Source: Macrothele yani
Lineage: Eukaryota > Arthropoda > Arachnida > Araneae > Macrothelidae
Length of the DNA stretch: 64,000 nucleotides
NCBI GenBank assembly: GCA_039090855.1
Contig: CM077011.1
Coordinates: forward strand, 15,067,001-15,131,000
Reading direction: 5' to 3'
This document shows positions 45,650-57,165 of the stretch, piece after piece. The notes under the pieces are model-generated. The model ran no database searches. It had not been told where the DNA came from and saw nothing but the letters and a program-made list of their open reading frames with translations. Each line of letters starts with the position of its first letter. Position 1 is the stretch's first letter. The position numbers were made by a program, and so were the translations under genes.

Positions 45650-46620
45650 AGAGCTACAACAACCTCTGATAGCAATGTATTCAATAGTATGTTCAGAAGC
45701 ATCTGATGGTCTCCGGCGTCATTACCTACCATGCTTTCTTCACCTAGTCTTGCAAGGCAACCATTGTCTGCGTTGGTTGCGCGTGGGTGTTTAGATGCCA
45801 TTTAACCATATCTCATACATGCCATATTGAAGACAGATCCGGTAATCTTGCTGGCCATTTCATGAGGTTGACAGCGCGTAGATGCTCCCTGCAGCTCCTT
45901 GCAGTATACGGATGCGCAATATCTTGATGCAACATGTTGCCAGATATGAAAGGGATAGCAGCAACATCCGGGATATTCTCCATTTACTGCTGAAGTCAGC
46001 CAAATATCTCCAGTACCCCTCACTGTCAAACTGCCTTTGAGGGGTACTGTAGATATTTGGCTGTCATAGCTGACTGCACCTCAGACTATATCCTCTGAAG
46101 TTCTTGCTATATGCCGCTAGACTATTGCTTCTGAATTGATCCATTCTTTCCGTCATCTCCATATGAGAACCTGGTGATCATCGAACCGCAAACAAAAATT
46201 AGATCCTTCACTGAAGATTACACGATACCATTCTGCCCGATAGTTCAGTCGATCGCAGCACCATTTCTGATGCCGCCGAAAATGATCATTCGATAGGGGC
46301 AAGAGCCGCAATGGGCGTCATGCGTTAAGTCTTTCTTCGCCAGTCCAAGATAAGGCCTCTTTTGTGACGAGACGACTTAGTGCAACATTTACCGCTCTTC
46401 TGATGTTAGAGATAGTGGCTGTTGAGGTAACTGAAGCTTGTAGCGCAAACGTTCTTCCGCGATGTGGTCATCCTGCATGTTCCAATTCCAGGTCGAGGAT
46501 AGGTTGTATCTCCTCTCAAAAACTGCTGCCAGCGTCGATGTACTGTTGTGTTGCCATGGCACAAATACTGCGCAACTCGTGAAATCAACCATCTACCCTC
46601 TCAGAGACAAATGATCCGTC
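45650..46620 (-). pseudogene. Tc1-like transposon copy I, fossil
   Basis: The helix-turn-helix lies near 46410-46588 (SRVAQYLCHGNTTVHRRWQQ). Traces of the second catalytic block (NMLHQDIAHPYTARSCREHL) lie near 45900. The third appears as LPDLSSIWHV near 45830, with Glu replaced by Trp. Stops and frame changes are frequent and terminal repeats were not found. It is one of the oldest copies here. Confidence 0.68.
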
Positions 46621-46930
46621 CCTCACAAATGCATTTAGCTGGCGATATGGTCGCCGAATTTTGTGCCTTGGTATGTTGTGCGAAGTTCGCTCTCCCCCCC
46701 CCCCCCAGAAATTGCGGCTCGAAGCTGGAACACTCTTTCCCACCAGGAAACTTGTCTTAGTTATGACGTTACGATCAGATCATATGTTGAGGATTTTAGG
46801 AAGGGGATGTATGACCCCAGGTCTTAAACAACCCTTAGAAATAGGAAGCTAGATTTGGGCTAGAGTGCCCGATAAGAAAGTGACACGGAAGCGATGTAGA
46901 AAGGGAGAGGAAGACGGCCTTATTTATTAC

Positions 46931-47074
46931 CTTGGGGCCGGTACCCGGGGTCCCACGTCTTAGCGTGCCCATCCAACGCAAGGCGGATATTTAGTAGTCC
47001 TACCTGCCCGGGGTCGAACCTGAGGTTCCTCCGTGGCAGTCACGAAAGTTGACTACTAGGTCATCCGCTGCCCG
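46931..47074 (-). repeat. second tRNA-derived SINE-like sequence
   Basis: The minus strand reads GGGCAGCGGATGACCTAGTA, then an AACTTTCGTGACTGCC stretch, then B box AGGTTCGACCCC. The order is that of a tRNA head followed by an unrelated body. It differs from the main SINE family. A cloverleaf is not convincing. Confidence 0.55.
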
Positions 47075-47364
47075 TTATGACCTTACGGTTGAGTCGTTCT
47101 CGCTTATATCGACAAATGCTGCAATCTGACTGGTCCCATATTTTACCCATGTGCATATCTCTGCTCAACTTAGCGGCCTACTGAATTGCATAAGCTTCCA
47201 TTCTTTCCTTTGGGATTTTTCAATTTCCCGTGCACTTAGTTCATAATTGAATACGAAATAAGAGATTGTATGCAAGTCCACAAATATACCGAAAGTATTT
47301 TGATTATAAAACTCGTACCGCATGTCTGTTTACTGTTTTAAGTTCTTACTAATTTCACTTTCAG

Positions 47365-47542
47365 ATGACACACCGAGTGAAGAAGACTTACCTTTCCACC
47401 AAAGTCCGACGTACCAAAGGCGGGAAAGTACAAAAGAATCCAGTGCGTGTAGCAGCTACAAATCCGAAGTATTGTCTAATCTAGTCAACAGGCAAGCAAT
47501 GACCGTTCCTCCATTGGCCACTGCGGAAATTTCCGATACAGA
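47365..47542 (+). CDS. host gene exon 8
   Basis: The acceptor TTTCACTTTCAG is followed by an open frame in the phase left by exon 7 (DDTPSEEDLPFHQSPTYQRR, then ESTKESSACSSYKSEVLSNL). The donor is ACAGA|GTACGT, leaving two bases. TAC|GTATAA four bases later is an alternative. If unspliced, the frame ends T-E-Y-V at 47550. Ser- and Glu-rich like exon 7. Confidence 0.75.
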
Positions 47543-47899
47543 GTACGTATAAGGGAAAACTTACAGCAATTATGTTTAATTCCATTTATTATTTACGTTG
47601 TGTATATGATTAGGCATTGCAGAAAATCTCCCTTAGGGGGTGGATATCTTAAAACCAAAGCAGATCCTAATAATTTCATTTTATATCCGCCTTAAAAAGA
47701 AAGTGATACAACATCTGGTTTCTAGAAGACCGTATGAAGAAGTTTCGAGGGAGAACTGTGGTATGAAGGCAATGACATTGTGGTGCCTAAATCGTTTACT
47801 GAAAGCCGGCATATGTTCATAAAGAAACATAGAATGGCAGTTTCCGGACTCACGGCACTGGGAGTGCCTGAGCAGAACAAGTAAAACTGTCATCTGTAG

Positions 47900-48780
47900 A
47901 ATTCCACGCTATCTCTGCTAGCGATGCAGTCACGTACCCTTTGTAGCACGCTGCTTTCCGACCCGTCGGAACGGTTGTAGTCTAAATCCTCCTTTTCCAC
48001 GTCCGTAGCAAGGATCTCGTTCAAGATAAGCAGATGATTTCCTGTGCCGTCTCACATCCTGAATGCGTTGGTCCCAAACGTATTTAGTGGGATTCATGTC
48101 TGGTTTAGAATGCAAGCGTGGAGGTGTGCGCTTATTAACCTTACTTGATGGACTTGGGCGATGCGGTCCTGTAGGGTGAACCCATCGCGCTGCTCTAGAT
48201 GAGCGCTACGCAATTGGTAGAGACATCTTGTGGAAAAAAACTTCATAGCGATCGGATAACGCTGGAAGGAGATCAAATGTTGCCAACGTTCTTCCAGATC
48301 AAATGTTGCCAACGTACCATCCTGGTGGATCAGCTCTTCTTGGGGATGGAAGCGTGCAGCAGGTCCTGGACCACACCACATATTTGTTCTTTGTTTGTCA
48401 GGCACCAAACTGATCAGCATTTGTTCGTGAAGAGGAACACATACATTTGTTTAGCGTTCATTCAGCGTCTGACCCATCCTACCTTACTGAACATAGACGA
48501 CGGTATGAGTACTGACACCTAGAGAGAAGGTTGTCGTTGTGCGAAAAGGTTTCATAATGGTTTGTGACGATACAGTGGATCCAGTAGTGATCAGAAAGTC
48601 GTTCCACAGCTCTGTTGCTTAATTCGCGACCTACCGTGAGACCAGAATCAGGAATAAGCGTTTGATTAGCTCTTGTGGATTGCAGGCGCCCATGGCAATA
48701 TTGCCAGTTATTCTGTTAGCAATTCCGTGTCCGAAAATCATCGCTAAGACTCATTCCCAGGTGTTTTCTAACCTCCCGCA
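47900..48780 (-). pseudogene. Tc1-like transposon copy J, fossil
   Basis: The minus strand at 47930-48115 has SKPDMNPTKYVWDQRIQDVR, a decayed third catalytic motif (Thr for Ile, Lys for Glu). The 48094-48420 frame carries weak traces of the central part. No ends were found. Confidence 0.6.
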
Positions 48781-48969
48781 GTAATGAATGTTGTTTGCTC
48801 AGCGTGACAATTCGAGTAGAATTGAATGTTCACCTCATCCTTTCTTTGTGCTACGCTTCGTGTGTAATTGTGCCGTTTGGTATGCGCTGTACCGCTACAG
48901 CAAAACCTGCGGGATGTCTCCAGCAGAAGTCAGACATGAGCCCATACCAAACTTCGTGCAGGATGGACT

Positions 48970-49025
48970 GGTGATGACCTCTCTCCATATACACTGGTGA
49001 TGACCTCTCTCCATATACACTGGTA
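48970..49025. repeat. 28-bp direct duplication
   Basis: CTGGTGATGACCTCTCTCCA plus TATACA occurs twice head to tail. Confidence 0.85.
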
Positions 49026-49194
49026 TCCTGGGGCTGATTGGAATGACTAAATTAGGCCGGGAAATTTAGTCATGTGGTCCACTGTAAAAAATCACATACC
49101 TGCATGGGAGCACGTCATTAATTCCCTTACAAAGAAAAAAATCTGCCGGTTGCTGGATGAAAGGGAACTGCTGAAATATGCATTGTACACTGAA

Positions 49195-49660
49195 GTTTCA
49201 GAAGTCATGGGATACGCACGTAGTATCGTGTAGGACCTCCTCTAGCCCAGCGAAGTGCAGCAACTCGAGGTGGTATCGATTCCACAAGTGGCAAGAAGAC
49301 TTTTTGAGAAATCCTCACGAGGTGTCTTAAACCTTGGACCTCCTCTAGCCTGACGAAGTGCAGCAACTCGAGGTGGTATCGATTCCACAAGTGGCAAGAA
49401 GACTTTTTGAGAACTCCTCGCGAGGTGTCTTAAGCCTTGGACCACCTCGGCCAGCTTTTTGTGACACCCACTGGTGTTTTCGAATTGTTGCCATAACCAC
49501 GAAACCACTCTGGACTGGATATTCAAGTTGCTTGCGACCTGAGACTGGCTTGCTTCAAGTCGTCCTACAGCTTGCCACCGTACAGTGTCGGATACACGTG
49601 TATGAGACATAAGAAGAGCATTTGAAGCTTCCGAAACGCTTCTTACACGTACTGTCAACG
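49195..49660 (-). pseudogene. Tc1-like transposon copy K, fragments with a tandem duplication
   Basis: At 49470-49612 the minus strand gives an N-terminal helix-turn-helix (SHTRVSDTVRWQAVGRLEAS, then IQSRVVSWLWQQFENTSG). Next to it, two copies of a roughly 105-bp block (GGACCTCCTCTAGCC at about 49232 and 49338) come from the end of a Tc1-type element whose tip may be CACTGAAGTTTCAGAAGTCA at 49190. The join is probably a rearrangement. Confidence 0.6.
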
Positions 49661-50827
49661 AGAAATGCCACAGCCGTTTCGTTTTGGCTTAAAGTATGTA
49701 ACTCAATTTACATATCGGACAGTATTTTTCTCACTGATATGCAAATTTCACTGCGGGCATTTTGATTCTCGTGTCAATTTGCATATGTCCTGTGAAGATC
49801 GTAATATCTCATTGAATACTTTGAATTATTCGGCCGCTATTGCCTTTCGTACTTTAATTTTGGACACGTGTGTGTGTGTGTGTGAATGCTTGTGTATGGA
49901 AATGTATCTGTAGTTTTTCGCCTGTTTTTCCCCCGTAACCTGAAATTGCAGAGTTGTTTCGAAGAAAATGTCTATTTGACGTTATTTTAACATTTAATTC
50001 AAATTATGTACATATATATTTGTGCTTAATTCTTAACATTTCAGTACAGAGAACATATAAGCATTTTTTAAATCCTTTCCATTCTAAAACACACTCAGAA
50101 CTAGAATGTATCAAGTAGACATGCAGAAGAGAGATTCGGCCGCTGTGTTTAAACGTAGAATTACGTATGCCTTGTCTTGTGTCTATGATAATATTGTGAA
50201 TAAAATACACCGTGTGTGTTGGTAATGTTGTTTATTTATTTTGTTCAATCACCTTTAGTTCAGAAGTATTGAAACGAAAGCAAAACTAAACTCGCGGCGC
50301 AGAGCACAAAAATGACTATCGACTTCGGCGCGCTGTCGCTAACTGCCATTGATCCGCCGGCCCCATATATATATTTCCATACACAAGCATTTATAATTGT
50401 CACTAGATGTCATCTATGTGCTATCAAACGATACTAGCGCCGTTGCCACGCCCCCGATAACCCCTGAGTTATTGCCAGTAATAACACACAATTATGTCTC
50501 GTCCGCGGCTAATTTGTATCATAAAATAAGACGTAGTTCTACGTCAAAAAATTTTAAACTGTAAGAATTTTATGTTACTTTCATGAGAAACTGAATTGGA
50601 CGAATTTTATTTATTTCATGCTTCTTATGGAAAACAGTGATGAGGTAAGTTGTAAAATACGTAAATTTACTTTCTATGTCTTATTGAGTCTGATATATGT
50701 ACCTCTGATCATAGGAACATTTGTGATTTACACATTTCGCAGGTCACAGATATTAAATCTTGTAACTGCCGAACTGCGCTACCTACAAGCACCTCCATAC
50801 ACATGAATCTGATTTGAGCAAATTACT
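49661..50827. other. intronic DNA, nothing recognised
   Basis: A short (GT)n run occurs near 49870. The 50270-50470 stretch is more GC-rich than its surroundings (GCGCGCTGTCGC, GCCGCCGG-like), but I see no gene or promoter I can defend. Confidence 0.4.
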
Positions 50828-52260
50828 TACACTGGCGGAAAGTGAAAAAAGAACACCAAGAAGGAGACGTCTGATACCAACGGGATTTATTCAGCATAAT
50901 AACGGAATACAGATGATAACGTGATCAAAACATTATGGCAAAATACAGCTGTATTTGCTGGTAAACTGAAAAATAACATTTCCATGTAACATGGTTAGTA
51001 CGAGGTTGAACCGCCATGAACTGCGTCACACTGTGCAATTCTGGCATGGAGTCTGTGGTACAGATGTTGGATGTAAGTTTGCAGTATTGAGTTCCAAGCA
51101 TCCTCAACCTGGACGCGTAAATCGGGATAATAGTGGCTGGCCGTGGAGACCGGATGAGTCGTTGTCCCATAAAATCCCACACGTGCTCAATGGGGACAAA
51201 TCCGGTGAACATGCAGGCCATGGAAGTTGTCTCACACCCTGAAGTGCATGTTGAGTTGCACGTGCCGTGTGTGGGCGTGCGTCATCTTGCTGGAAAACAC
51301 TGCGATGGACCGACCTTACAAATGGCACAACAACGGGCTGAATGATGTTGTTGATGTAGGAGGTGCTGTTTAACGTACCCGGTACAAACACTAGTTGTGT
51401 ACGGGAGTGATAGCTGATCGCTCCCCACACCAGGAGACCAGGTGTAGGCCCTGTGTGTCGCTGGCGGATGCAAGAAGGGTGGAGACGCTCCCATGTGCGT
51501 CTACGAACACGCATACGGCCATCGGAGGCTCCCAAGCAGAATCTGCTTTCATCGCTGAACACGACAGATTGCCATTGCGTTCTCCAGTGCAGACGTTGGC
51601 GACACCACTGCAGCCGTTCCTGACGGTGGGCTGGAGTCAGAGGTACACATGCCAGAGGCACACGTGCACGTAGTCCTGCATCCAGTAGACTGTTGTGGAT
51701 TGTTCGCACAGTCAACTCAGGTGCAACGGTAGCTCGGATTTGCGTCGCAGTGGATGTTCTGCTTGACAACGCCGCTCTTCTTATGCGTCGATCGGTCCGC
51801 TCATCAGTCCGTCTGTGACTCCCGGTTCCACGTCTTCTCGTGTGGGAATGTTCCTCGGACCATCTACGCCACCATCGTACCACCACCGATACTTCCCGTC
51901 CAATTCGCTGCGCAATACGACGATACGACCACCCAGCCTCGCGGAGTCCGACTTGACGACCTCGCTCAAAGTCCGATAACTGCTGAAATCGTACACGTCT
52001 TCCATGTCCAGGCATTGCAGCTTCTCCAGGGTTTTTGCACGTGTCCGTACGCCGACGACTGATTACATTCACTTCGCCGTACTCCTTAAATACCACCAAC
52101 GATAATTTGCATATTATGCCATGCTGTGTCGTAAGCGCTCACCGGTTGGTCCCAAAATTAACATCACACCTACGTAAACTCGACCCCATTAACATATGTA
52201 AATTTCATGATCGTCCGCCATTCCTTCTTGGTGTTCTTTTTTCACTTTCCGCCAGTGTAT
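50828..52260 (-). mobile_element. Tc1-like transposon copy L, complete and best preserved
   Basis: CACTGGCGGAAAGTGAAAAA at 50830 and its complement ending CCGCCAGTG at 52258 are flanked by TA on both sides. Length is 1,433 bp. It carries the longest transposase frame in the window. Confidence 0.95.
50990..52018 (-). pseudogene. Tc1-like transposase (DD34E), one frameshift from intact
   Basis: From the likely start MPGHGRRVRFQQLSDFERGR at about 52018, one frame runs about 270 residues. It has the helix-turn-helix (AGWSYRRIAQRIGREVSVVV), VFSDESRFCLGASDGRMRVR (first Asp), the GLLVWGAISYHS motif and SVFQQDDARPHTARATQHAL (second Asp). It then reaches CSPDLSPL near 51195, where one missing base in a run of C shifts the frame. 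The next frame continues at once with PIEHVWDFMGQRLI, the catalytic Glu. All catalytic residues and the expected length of about 340 residues are therefore present. Given single-base run errors elsewhere, the frameshift may not be real. Confidence 0.92.
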
Positions 52261-52593
52261 TTTGGTTTCTACTCGTACAAACCCTGTTTATTTATTTATT
52301 TATTTATTTGTAAGACAGGCATTTCCCGACCTCGTGCTCATCTTGCCTTCAATGTTTTACAAAACCATTGGAAAATTGAGGGCTACACAGGAAAGTACAA
52401 ACTATGTCATTGCCAGATTCTCAAACACAAGTTTCAAAAATGCAAGGATCGTTTCTTGGTGGAATGAATGAAAACCACCCGCGTCGCAAATACCTGTCTT
52501 TTAAAAAGTTTATTGAGCATACAGCTTATACTTTTCGAAGATTCATAAACAGAACCTGTTTACCAAATATAAAAGAAATATACTGTATATACA
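52261..52593. other. intronic DNA with a (TTTA)n run
   Basis: TTTATTTATTTATTTATTTA lies at about 52289-52310. Nothing else is recognised. Confidence 0.5.
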
Positions 52594-52754
52594 CACTGAA
52601 ATGCCAGAAAAACTGGTACAGACGAGCTTATGCAAAATACATAACAACGTCATCGTTGCGTACTCGGTTGCATCCGCCAGTGCGTATATAAAGCGATAGA
52701 CATAGTTGCCAGTTGTCAGAGCTGTTTTCGGCATCAGAATAACAAGTACTAAGA

Positions 52755-53646
52755 TTTAAGTGATTTTCAATTCGGTGTCATAGTTGGTGCCCGTGAGATG
52801 GGCCATAGTATTTCGGAGGTAGAAACGAAGTTCGGACTTTCATGGCCGACTATTGCAAGGGTGTACCGTGACTACAAGAATTCCGGCAAAACCTTCAATC
52901 TACGATACCAGTGTGGCCGTAAAAAGACATTGGGTGAATGTGACCATCGTCGGTTGTCAAGAATCGTTTCACGCGTTAGGCGTGCAACATTCTCGCAGGT
53001 ATAATCGAAATTCAGTGCTGGAGCCTCAACAAGCATCAGCGTCCGGACTGTGCAACGTACCCAGCACGATATGGGCTTTGGGAGCCGACTCCCAACTCGA
53101 GTCCCCTTGATGGGTGCACGACACAGAGCTATGCGCCTCGCTTGGGCACAGCAACACCGCCACTGGACCCTTGATGATTGGAAACATGTAGCCTGGTCTG
53201 ACGAGTCGCGTTTCCAAGTGTATCTGGCAGATGGAAGGATTCGTGTGTGGCGCAAACCCCATGAAGCTATGGATCCCGCCTGTCAACAGGGAACTGTACC
53301 GGCTGGGGGGGGGTCCGTAATGGTATAAGGTGTGTTTAGCTGGACTTCACTGGGACCTCTGGTACGTCTACAAACGTCTGTGACCGGCCAACGCTATGTG
53401 CGCATCCTTTCTGACGAGGTACACCCGTTCATGTTCTGCATTCATGCTGATGGGTTGTTCAAACAGGAGAATGCCCCTCCACACAAGTGTCGGGACGCCA
53501 CGTTATGGTTAGAGGAGCATTCATCTGAGTTTGGGGTGTTGCCATTCCCGCCCAAGTCCCCAAATCTGAACGTGATAGTACACATTTGGGATGCCATGCA
53601 ACGCGCTATCGAACACAGGAATCCGAGACCTCGGAATACACATTAA
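52755..53646 (+). pseudogene. Tc1-like transposase, degraded
   Basis: The helix-turn-helix MGHSISEVETKFGLSWPTIA at 52798 is followed by RRLSRIVSRVRRATFSQV and a stop. The catalytic core has LDDWKHVAWSDESRFQVYLA (first Asp). The second site reads LFKQENAPPH (Asp to Glu) and the third SPNLNVIVHIWD (Glu to Val). Two catalytic residues are lost, with stops at 53001 and 53329 and a frame change, so the copy is long dead. Confidence 0.9.
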
Positions 53647-53740
53647 TTGCGGAACGCTCTGCAGGAAGTATGGTGTGCATTGCCTACAGCATATTTCCAG
53701 AAGCTAGTGGAGTCCATGACCCGTCGTGTTTCTGAAGTTT

Positions 53741-53963
53741 GCCGCCCCGGTGGCGCAGTGGTCTTAGGCGATGGCCTCTGATCATTCGTCCGAAAGGGGT
53801 CCGGGTTCGAATCTCGGTGAGGCATGGATGTTGTGTTTGTCTTACGGCACTGGCTCTCTCCCTTCCCTGGAACCAGTGATCTTAAATTAGGGACGGGCGA
53901 CTGCTTATAGCCCATTGAGTTGCTCACGGTGGTCGTTAAACCTCTAATAAAAAAAAAAAAAAA
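53741..53963 (+). repeat. tRNA-derived SINE, copy 5, full length
   Basis: The best copy in the window. The head GCCGCCCCGGTGGCGCAGTG has the A box; the B box is GGGTTCGAATC; the body runs to GTCGTTAAACCTC; the tail is TAATA15-like. TCTGAAGT before and TCTGCAGT after may be a degraded target duplication. It interrupts Tc1 copy M. Confidence 0.93.
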
Positions 53964-54037
53964 TCTGCAGTCCTGAGCTCCCGTGTGGGACCTACCAAGT
54001 ATTAGACTGGTGTACCAGTTTTTCTGGCACTTCAGTG

Positions 54038-55677
54038 TATATGGTAAACAATGTAGAAAATATATATGTAGAAAAGTTTAATAATCTTAAGAAAGGTTTC
54101 ATAATCTTGTATTCTGATTGTATTCGATACCGCGGCATCTAACCATGCGATTTATTCAGAATTACGTCGTAAATATGATATCTGTTTTCAAATATTACGG
54201 AGTACTATTTAATTCCTGATTTAAATTTATGAGCTGTTTGCGTGATATAGTGCTTTTTGTTTGTTTGTTTGTTTTTACATGGAGATAGAATTGTATAAAC
54301 GATATTTTTCTGCATTGCATTTGATTTCTATAACCTGGCTGTATCATTCATTTATCCACAATTGCCACCTAGGTGATCGCAATTTTTGTGTTTGTATTTT
54401 TAATTGCTTATTATAACCTCTTGTTAATATCTTTAAAATTCGCCAAAGGAACACAGTTCAGCTGGCTGCTGTCTTTTTTCTCACTTTCTTTCCTTTTATG
54501 AAAAATTTTGCCACTAGCTTTAGAATCTTAACATCAGTTCTTCGTGGCAAATCATTGTTTTGTACCATTGTGCTATTTTACCTTCTTATATGTCTGAGCT
54601 ATTTTACCTTCATGTACGTCTTCTTTCACCAAATGCACACCTCTGTGGTTTGATAAGAAAAACGAAAAAAAAAACCCTTCAGATTTGAGGACAATGAAGT
54701 GATTCTTTTTTCCACCTTTGACAAATAATGTGAATGCAGTTTAACACATAACACGAGATAAGCCTATTCTCCCAAAACAATCATTATTTCTATCAGATCG
54801 ATCTTAAATATCTAAGTGCTGCAACAGATTTTACACTACTTTACATCATTTACTAAAAATCTGAAAAATTAAGACTCTTGCCTTTGCACGTTTACATTTT
54901 TCAAAATTTGTTTCAAAAAGGTAAAATTTATTTTCTGCTGTATACTTCTACGTTTGGCATTTCACATGCCTTCAAATCGTTTCGGTACTACGTGCCTCGC
55001 TTTAAATGCAATAAAAATGTTTACTGTTAAGTTTACCTGAGCGTCAATCAACCTGGTCTGCAAATTGCAGAAATGGGTATTTTATATCTAATCGGCTGGC
55101 CCTATGAATTCGTATTCCTGCTACAACCAGTTCATCGATCGTTTTAATTTTAGCGTTATTTACCATGAAAGGTACTTTCACCTTGGGTACTCCGGAGAAC
55201 ATAAACCTTTATAGGACAAAATTTCCTACAGCTAGATATTCACAGATAAGCATTTTGCTTTCCAACATGGCTTTGTACTATATGTGAGGTGTAATGTTTA
55301 GGAATGACGTAGAATGACCTTACCACGCTAATCCCATGAGGGGGCGAATGATGGAGCCGTGAGGCGGTGAAAGTGCTGCTAGTCTCGTTTTGTCAGATTG
55401 AACAGAGCCGTAGCTACCGGGAGGGCAGGAGAGCGGTTGTCCTCCTAGAACTATCATTCCAGGGGCGTATATTCATGCTTTGGAAGATGTAAAAAGATAT
55501 AAATTATAACTAAAAAAGAAAGGTACAGCCTTCAGTATTTTCTTTTTAAAGACTTTATTTAGTCTCATACCATGCAGTTAACCAGGATACAGAGTAACAT
55601 ATATTTTCAGGCCTGAACATCTCACGTCTATGAAAGGAATTTTCCAAAACAGTGAATGGAAGCGTAGAAAAGTATGT
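54038..55677. other. intronic DNA, nothing recognised
   Basis: AT-rich unique sequence with a (GTTT)n stretch near 54259. No gene or classified repeat is found. Confidence 0.45.
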
Positions 55678-56022
55678 GGATATCTAGGAGGTTATATTAC
55701 AGGAGACACCACTGGCTCTGCCGCCATAGGTCACAGCTAATCTGTGGTGTGACATCACAAGCAGGCAAAAATCTACTAAATTATACCGTTGATGAAACAG
55801 TAAGCTTGTGCATCATTGCTAAAGATTATTGAATTACTCATTTTATCTGTTTATACGCTTAGAAGCTTTTGTTCCATTGGTTTCCAAGCAGCTTCTCTTA
55901 TGCGGCTGCGTCGTACCTGCTCATGACGTCATTTGCAGCACAAACGGTGACATATGGCAGCCAATGCTGCTTGGATAGGAGTGGTGTCTCCAGTAATATA
56001 ACCTCCTTGGTTGATATTCCTA
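55678..56022. repeat. foldback MITE with diverged arms
   Basis: Left GGTTATATTACAGGAGACAC is matched by the complement of GTGTCTCCAGTAATATAACC on the right. The arms extend about 90 bp each (sharing GGCTGCCATA/GCCGCCATAGGTCAC parts) around a 140-bp centre. It is non-coding. Confidence 0.78.
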
Positions 56023-56947
56023 ACCTTTCCGAACATATCGTTGGAGTGAAGAGCTAATTATTCATCTGCGCTCTGTCACAGAATGTTCTCTGAGCGTTTA
56101 ACCTTGAACAGAATTTCCCAAGCCCTCTCTCTAAAGCTTCTTCTTTTGTTACGTTCACTATCCGATACTCATTCGTTCTATACTGGTATGTTTTTCATTC
56201 TGAATTTCTGTGGAGTGTTGTGTGGTCTGAGTTCACATAGCATTTACACTTTATTTGGCATTTACAACCCGTGGTTGTTGTGTATTTACCTAATTTTTAC
56301 ATTTTTAATAAAATTATGTCAAAGACCTGAAGTCCGATTTTTGAACGATCATAATACTGCTTTCCTATAACGGCGGTGTGTGAGAAAGTGAAAACCACGT
56401 ATTATTTGAGTGGGACATAATTTTAAAGGGGCAAAGGATCTTAATTTGAATCGAAGGGGCGTAATTTCAAGTCTCGCCCTCCCAGATAAGAAAAGCTTTC
56501 TACGATCCTGTAGAACTATACCTTTTTATTTGTTTTCATCCATTTAGTACTCAGCTTCTGTGATAGTGATTCTCCGCTCTGTTCCTGCTTCGTGTCGTAT
56601 CCATCACAAATAGTGATTTGTTAGTGTTACGAAGAAGACGGTGATTCGCAGTTCACCACTGTCGTAAACAGACATTTTTTCGGGGTTTAAAGTCACCATT
56701 ACTTCCGCGGAGCTGTCACTGTGACAAGAAAATCACTCGTAAGCCCACCTCTAGCAAATATTCTGCAGTCCTACTTTACAGAGTGAGATTTAAAAAATAT
56801 ATACTGTATATATTTGTAAAATGTTACACTGTTTTGTTTTTATAAAAGTACTTGTGTGATTCTTCATTGCGCCTTGACGTTAACAACTAACGTTGCTATT
56901 TATGTAATAAAGACAATCTATTAACATGACTTTGATTCCTCTTTCAG
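56023..56947. other. intronic DNA before the last exon
   Basis: A 95-codon hydrophobic open frame at 56083-56370 has no recognisable motif and I do not count it as a gene. The tail (TTTGATTCCTCTTTCAG) is the acceptor of the last exon. Confidence 0.45.
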
Positions 56948-57095
56948 TTCTAGAGAAACATTGGAGACCGCAGTATAGCATAAGAAGATATTCTGAAGAT
57001 TAAACCTCTCCTCATCGAAGTAATCCTTGCCAAAGTAACCAACGAATATTGTTGCATCTGCTATTGCTTCAATAAATTATGACGTTCTTTGTTTC
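56948..57095 (+). CDS. host gene last exon with C-terminus and 3' UTR
   Basis: After GATTCCTCTTTCAG, the phase left by exon 8 reads DSRETLETAV and a TAG stop at 56976-56978. The last residues T-A-V match a class I PDZ ligand. A polyadenylation signal AATAAA follows at 57071-57076, 93 bp after the stop, with a T/GT-rich stretch just beyond. The short coding part makes chance possible, but the acceptor, frame, stop and signal all agree. Confidence 0.55.
57071..57076 (+). terminator. polyadenylation signal AATAAA
   Basis: Canonical hexamer followed within 30 bp by a T-rich GTTCTTTGTTTCTTTACTTT region. It is consistent with the 3' end of the host transcript near 57095. Confidence 0.6.
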
Positions 57096-57165
57096 TTTAC
57101 TTTTGACTCGTGAACTTACTTTCGCCCTACACGAATTAAGAAGTCTGACAATAAAATGAACAAAG

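Larger units (their letters stand above)
52594..54037 (+). mobile_element. Tc1-like transposon copy M, with TIRs and a SINE insertion
   Basis: CACTGAAATGCCAGAAAAAC at 52594 is matched by the complement of GTTTTTCTGGCACTTCAGTG ending at 54037. The element is lengthened by a 223-bp SINE near its right end. Confidence 0.9.
4856..57095 (+). other. multi-exon host gene model (unrecognised serine-rich protein, C-terminal PDZ ligand)
   Basis: Nine exons were found by reading splice sites and frames by eye: 4856-5100, 14860-14994, 15742-15807, 16158-16187, 17204-17281, 24515-24565, 38447-39325, 47365-47542 and 56948 onward. Every internal exon from the second to the seventh has a length that is a multiple of three and phase 1 at both ends, so they join without a stop. 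The in-window product is about 563 residues, rich in Ser, Pro, Arg and Asn and without obvious membrane segments. That composition suggests a disordered scaffold or cytoplasmic tail. The C-terminus T-L-E-T-A-V fits a class I PDZ ligand. I do not recognise the family, and the 5' part lies beyond the left edge. The introns, up to about 14 kb, are filled with transposons. The two smallest exons and the fifth exon's donor are the least certain parts. Confidence 0.65.

Noticed and set aside
50580..50644. Possible exon ending in AGTGATGAG|GTAAGT
   Set aside because: The donor is strong, but there is no polypyrimidine tract at the acceptor. Reading in the host-gene phase gives a stop.
56083..56370. 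A 95-codon hydrophobic open frame
   Set aside because: No motif, no splice or promoter evidence, and an AT-rich composition that gives hydrophobic residues by chance.
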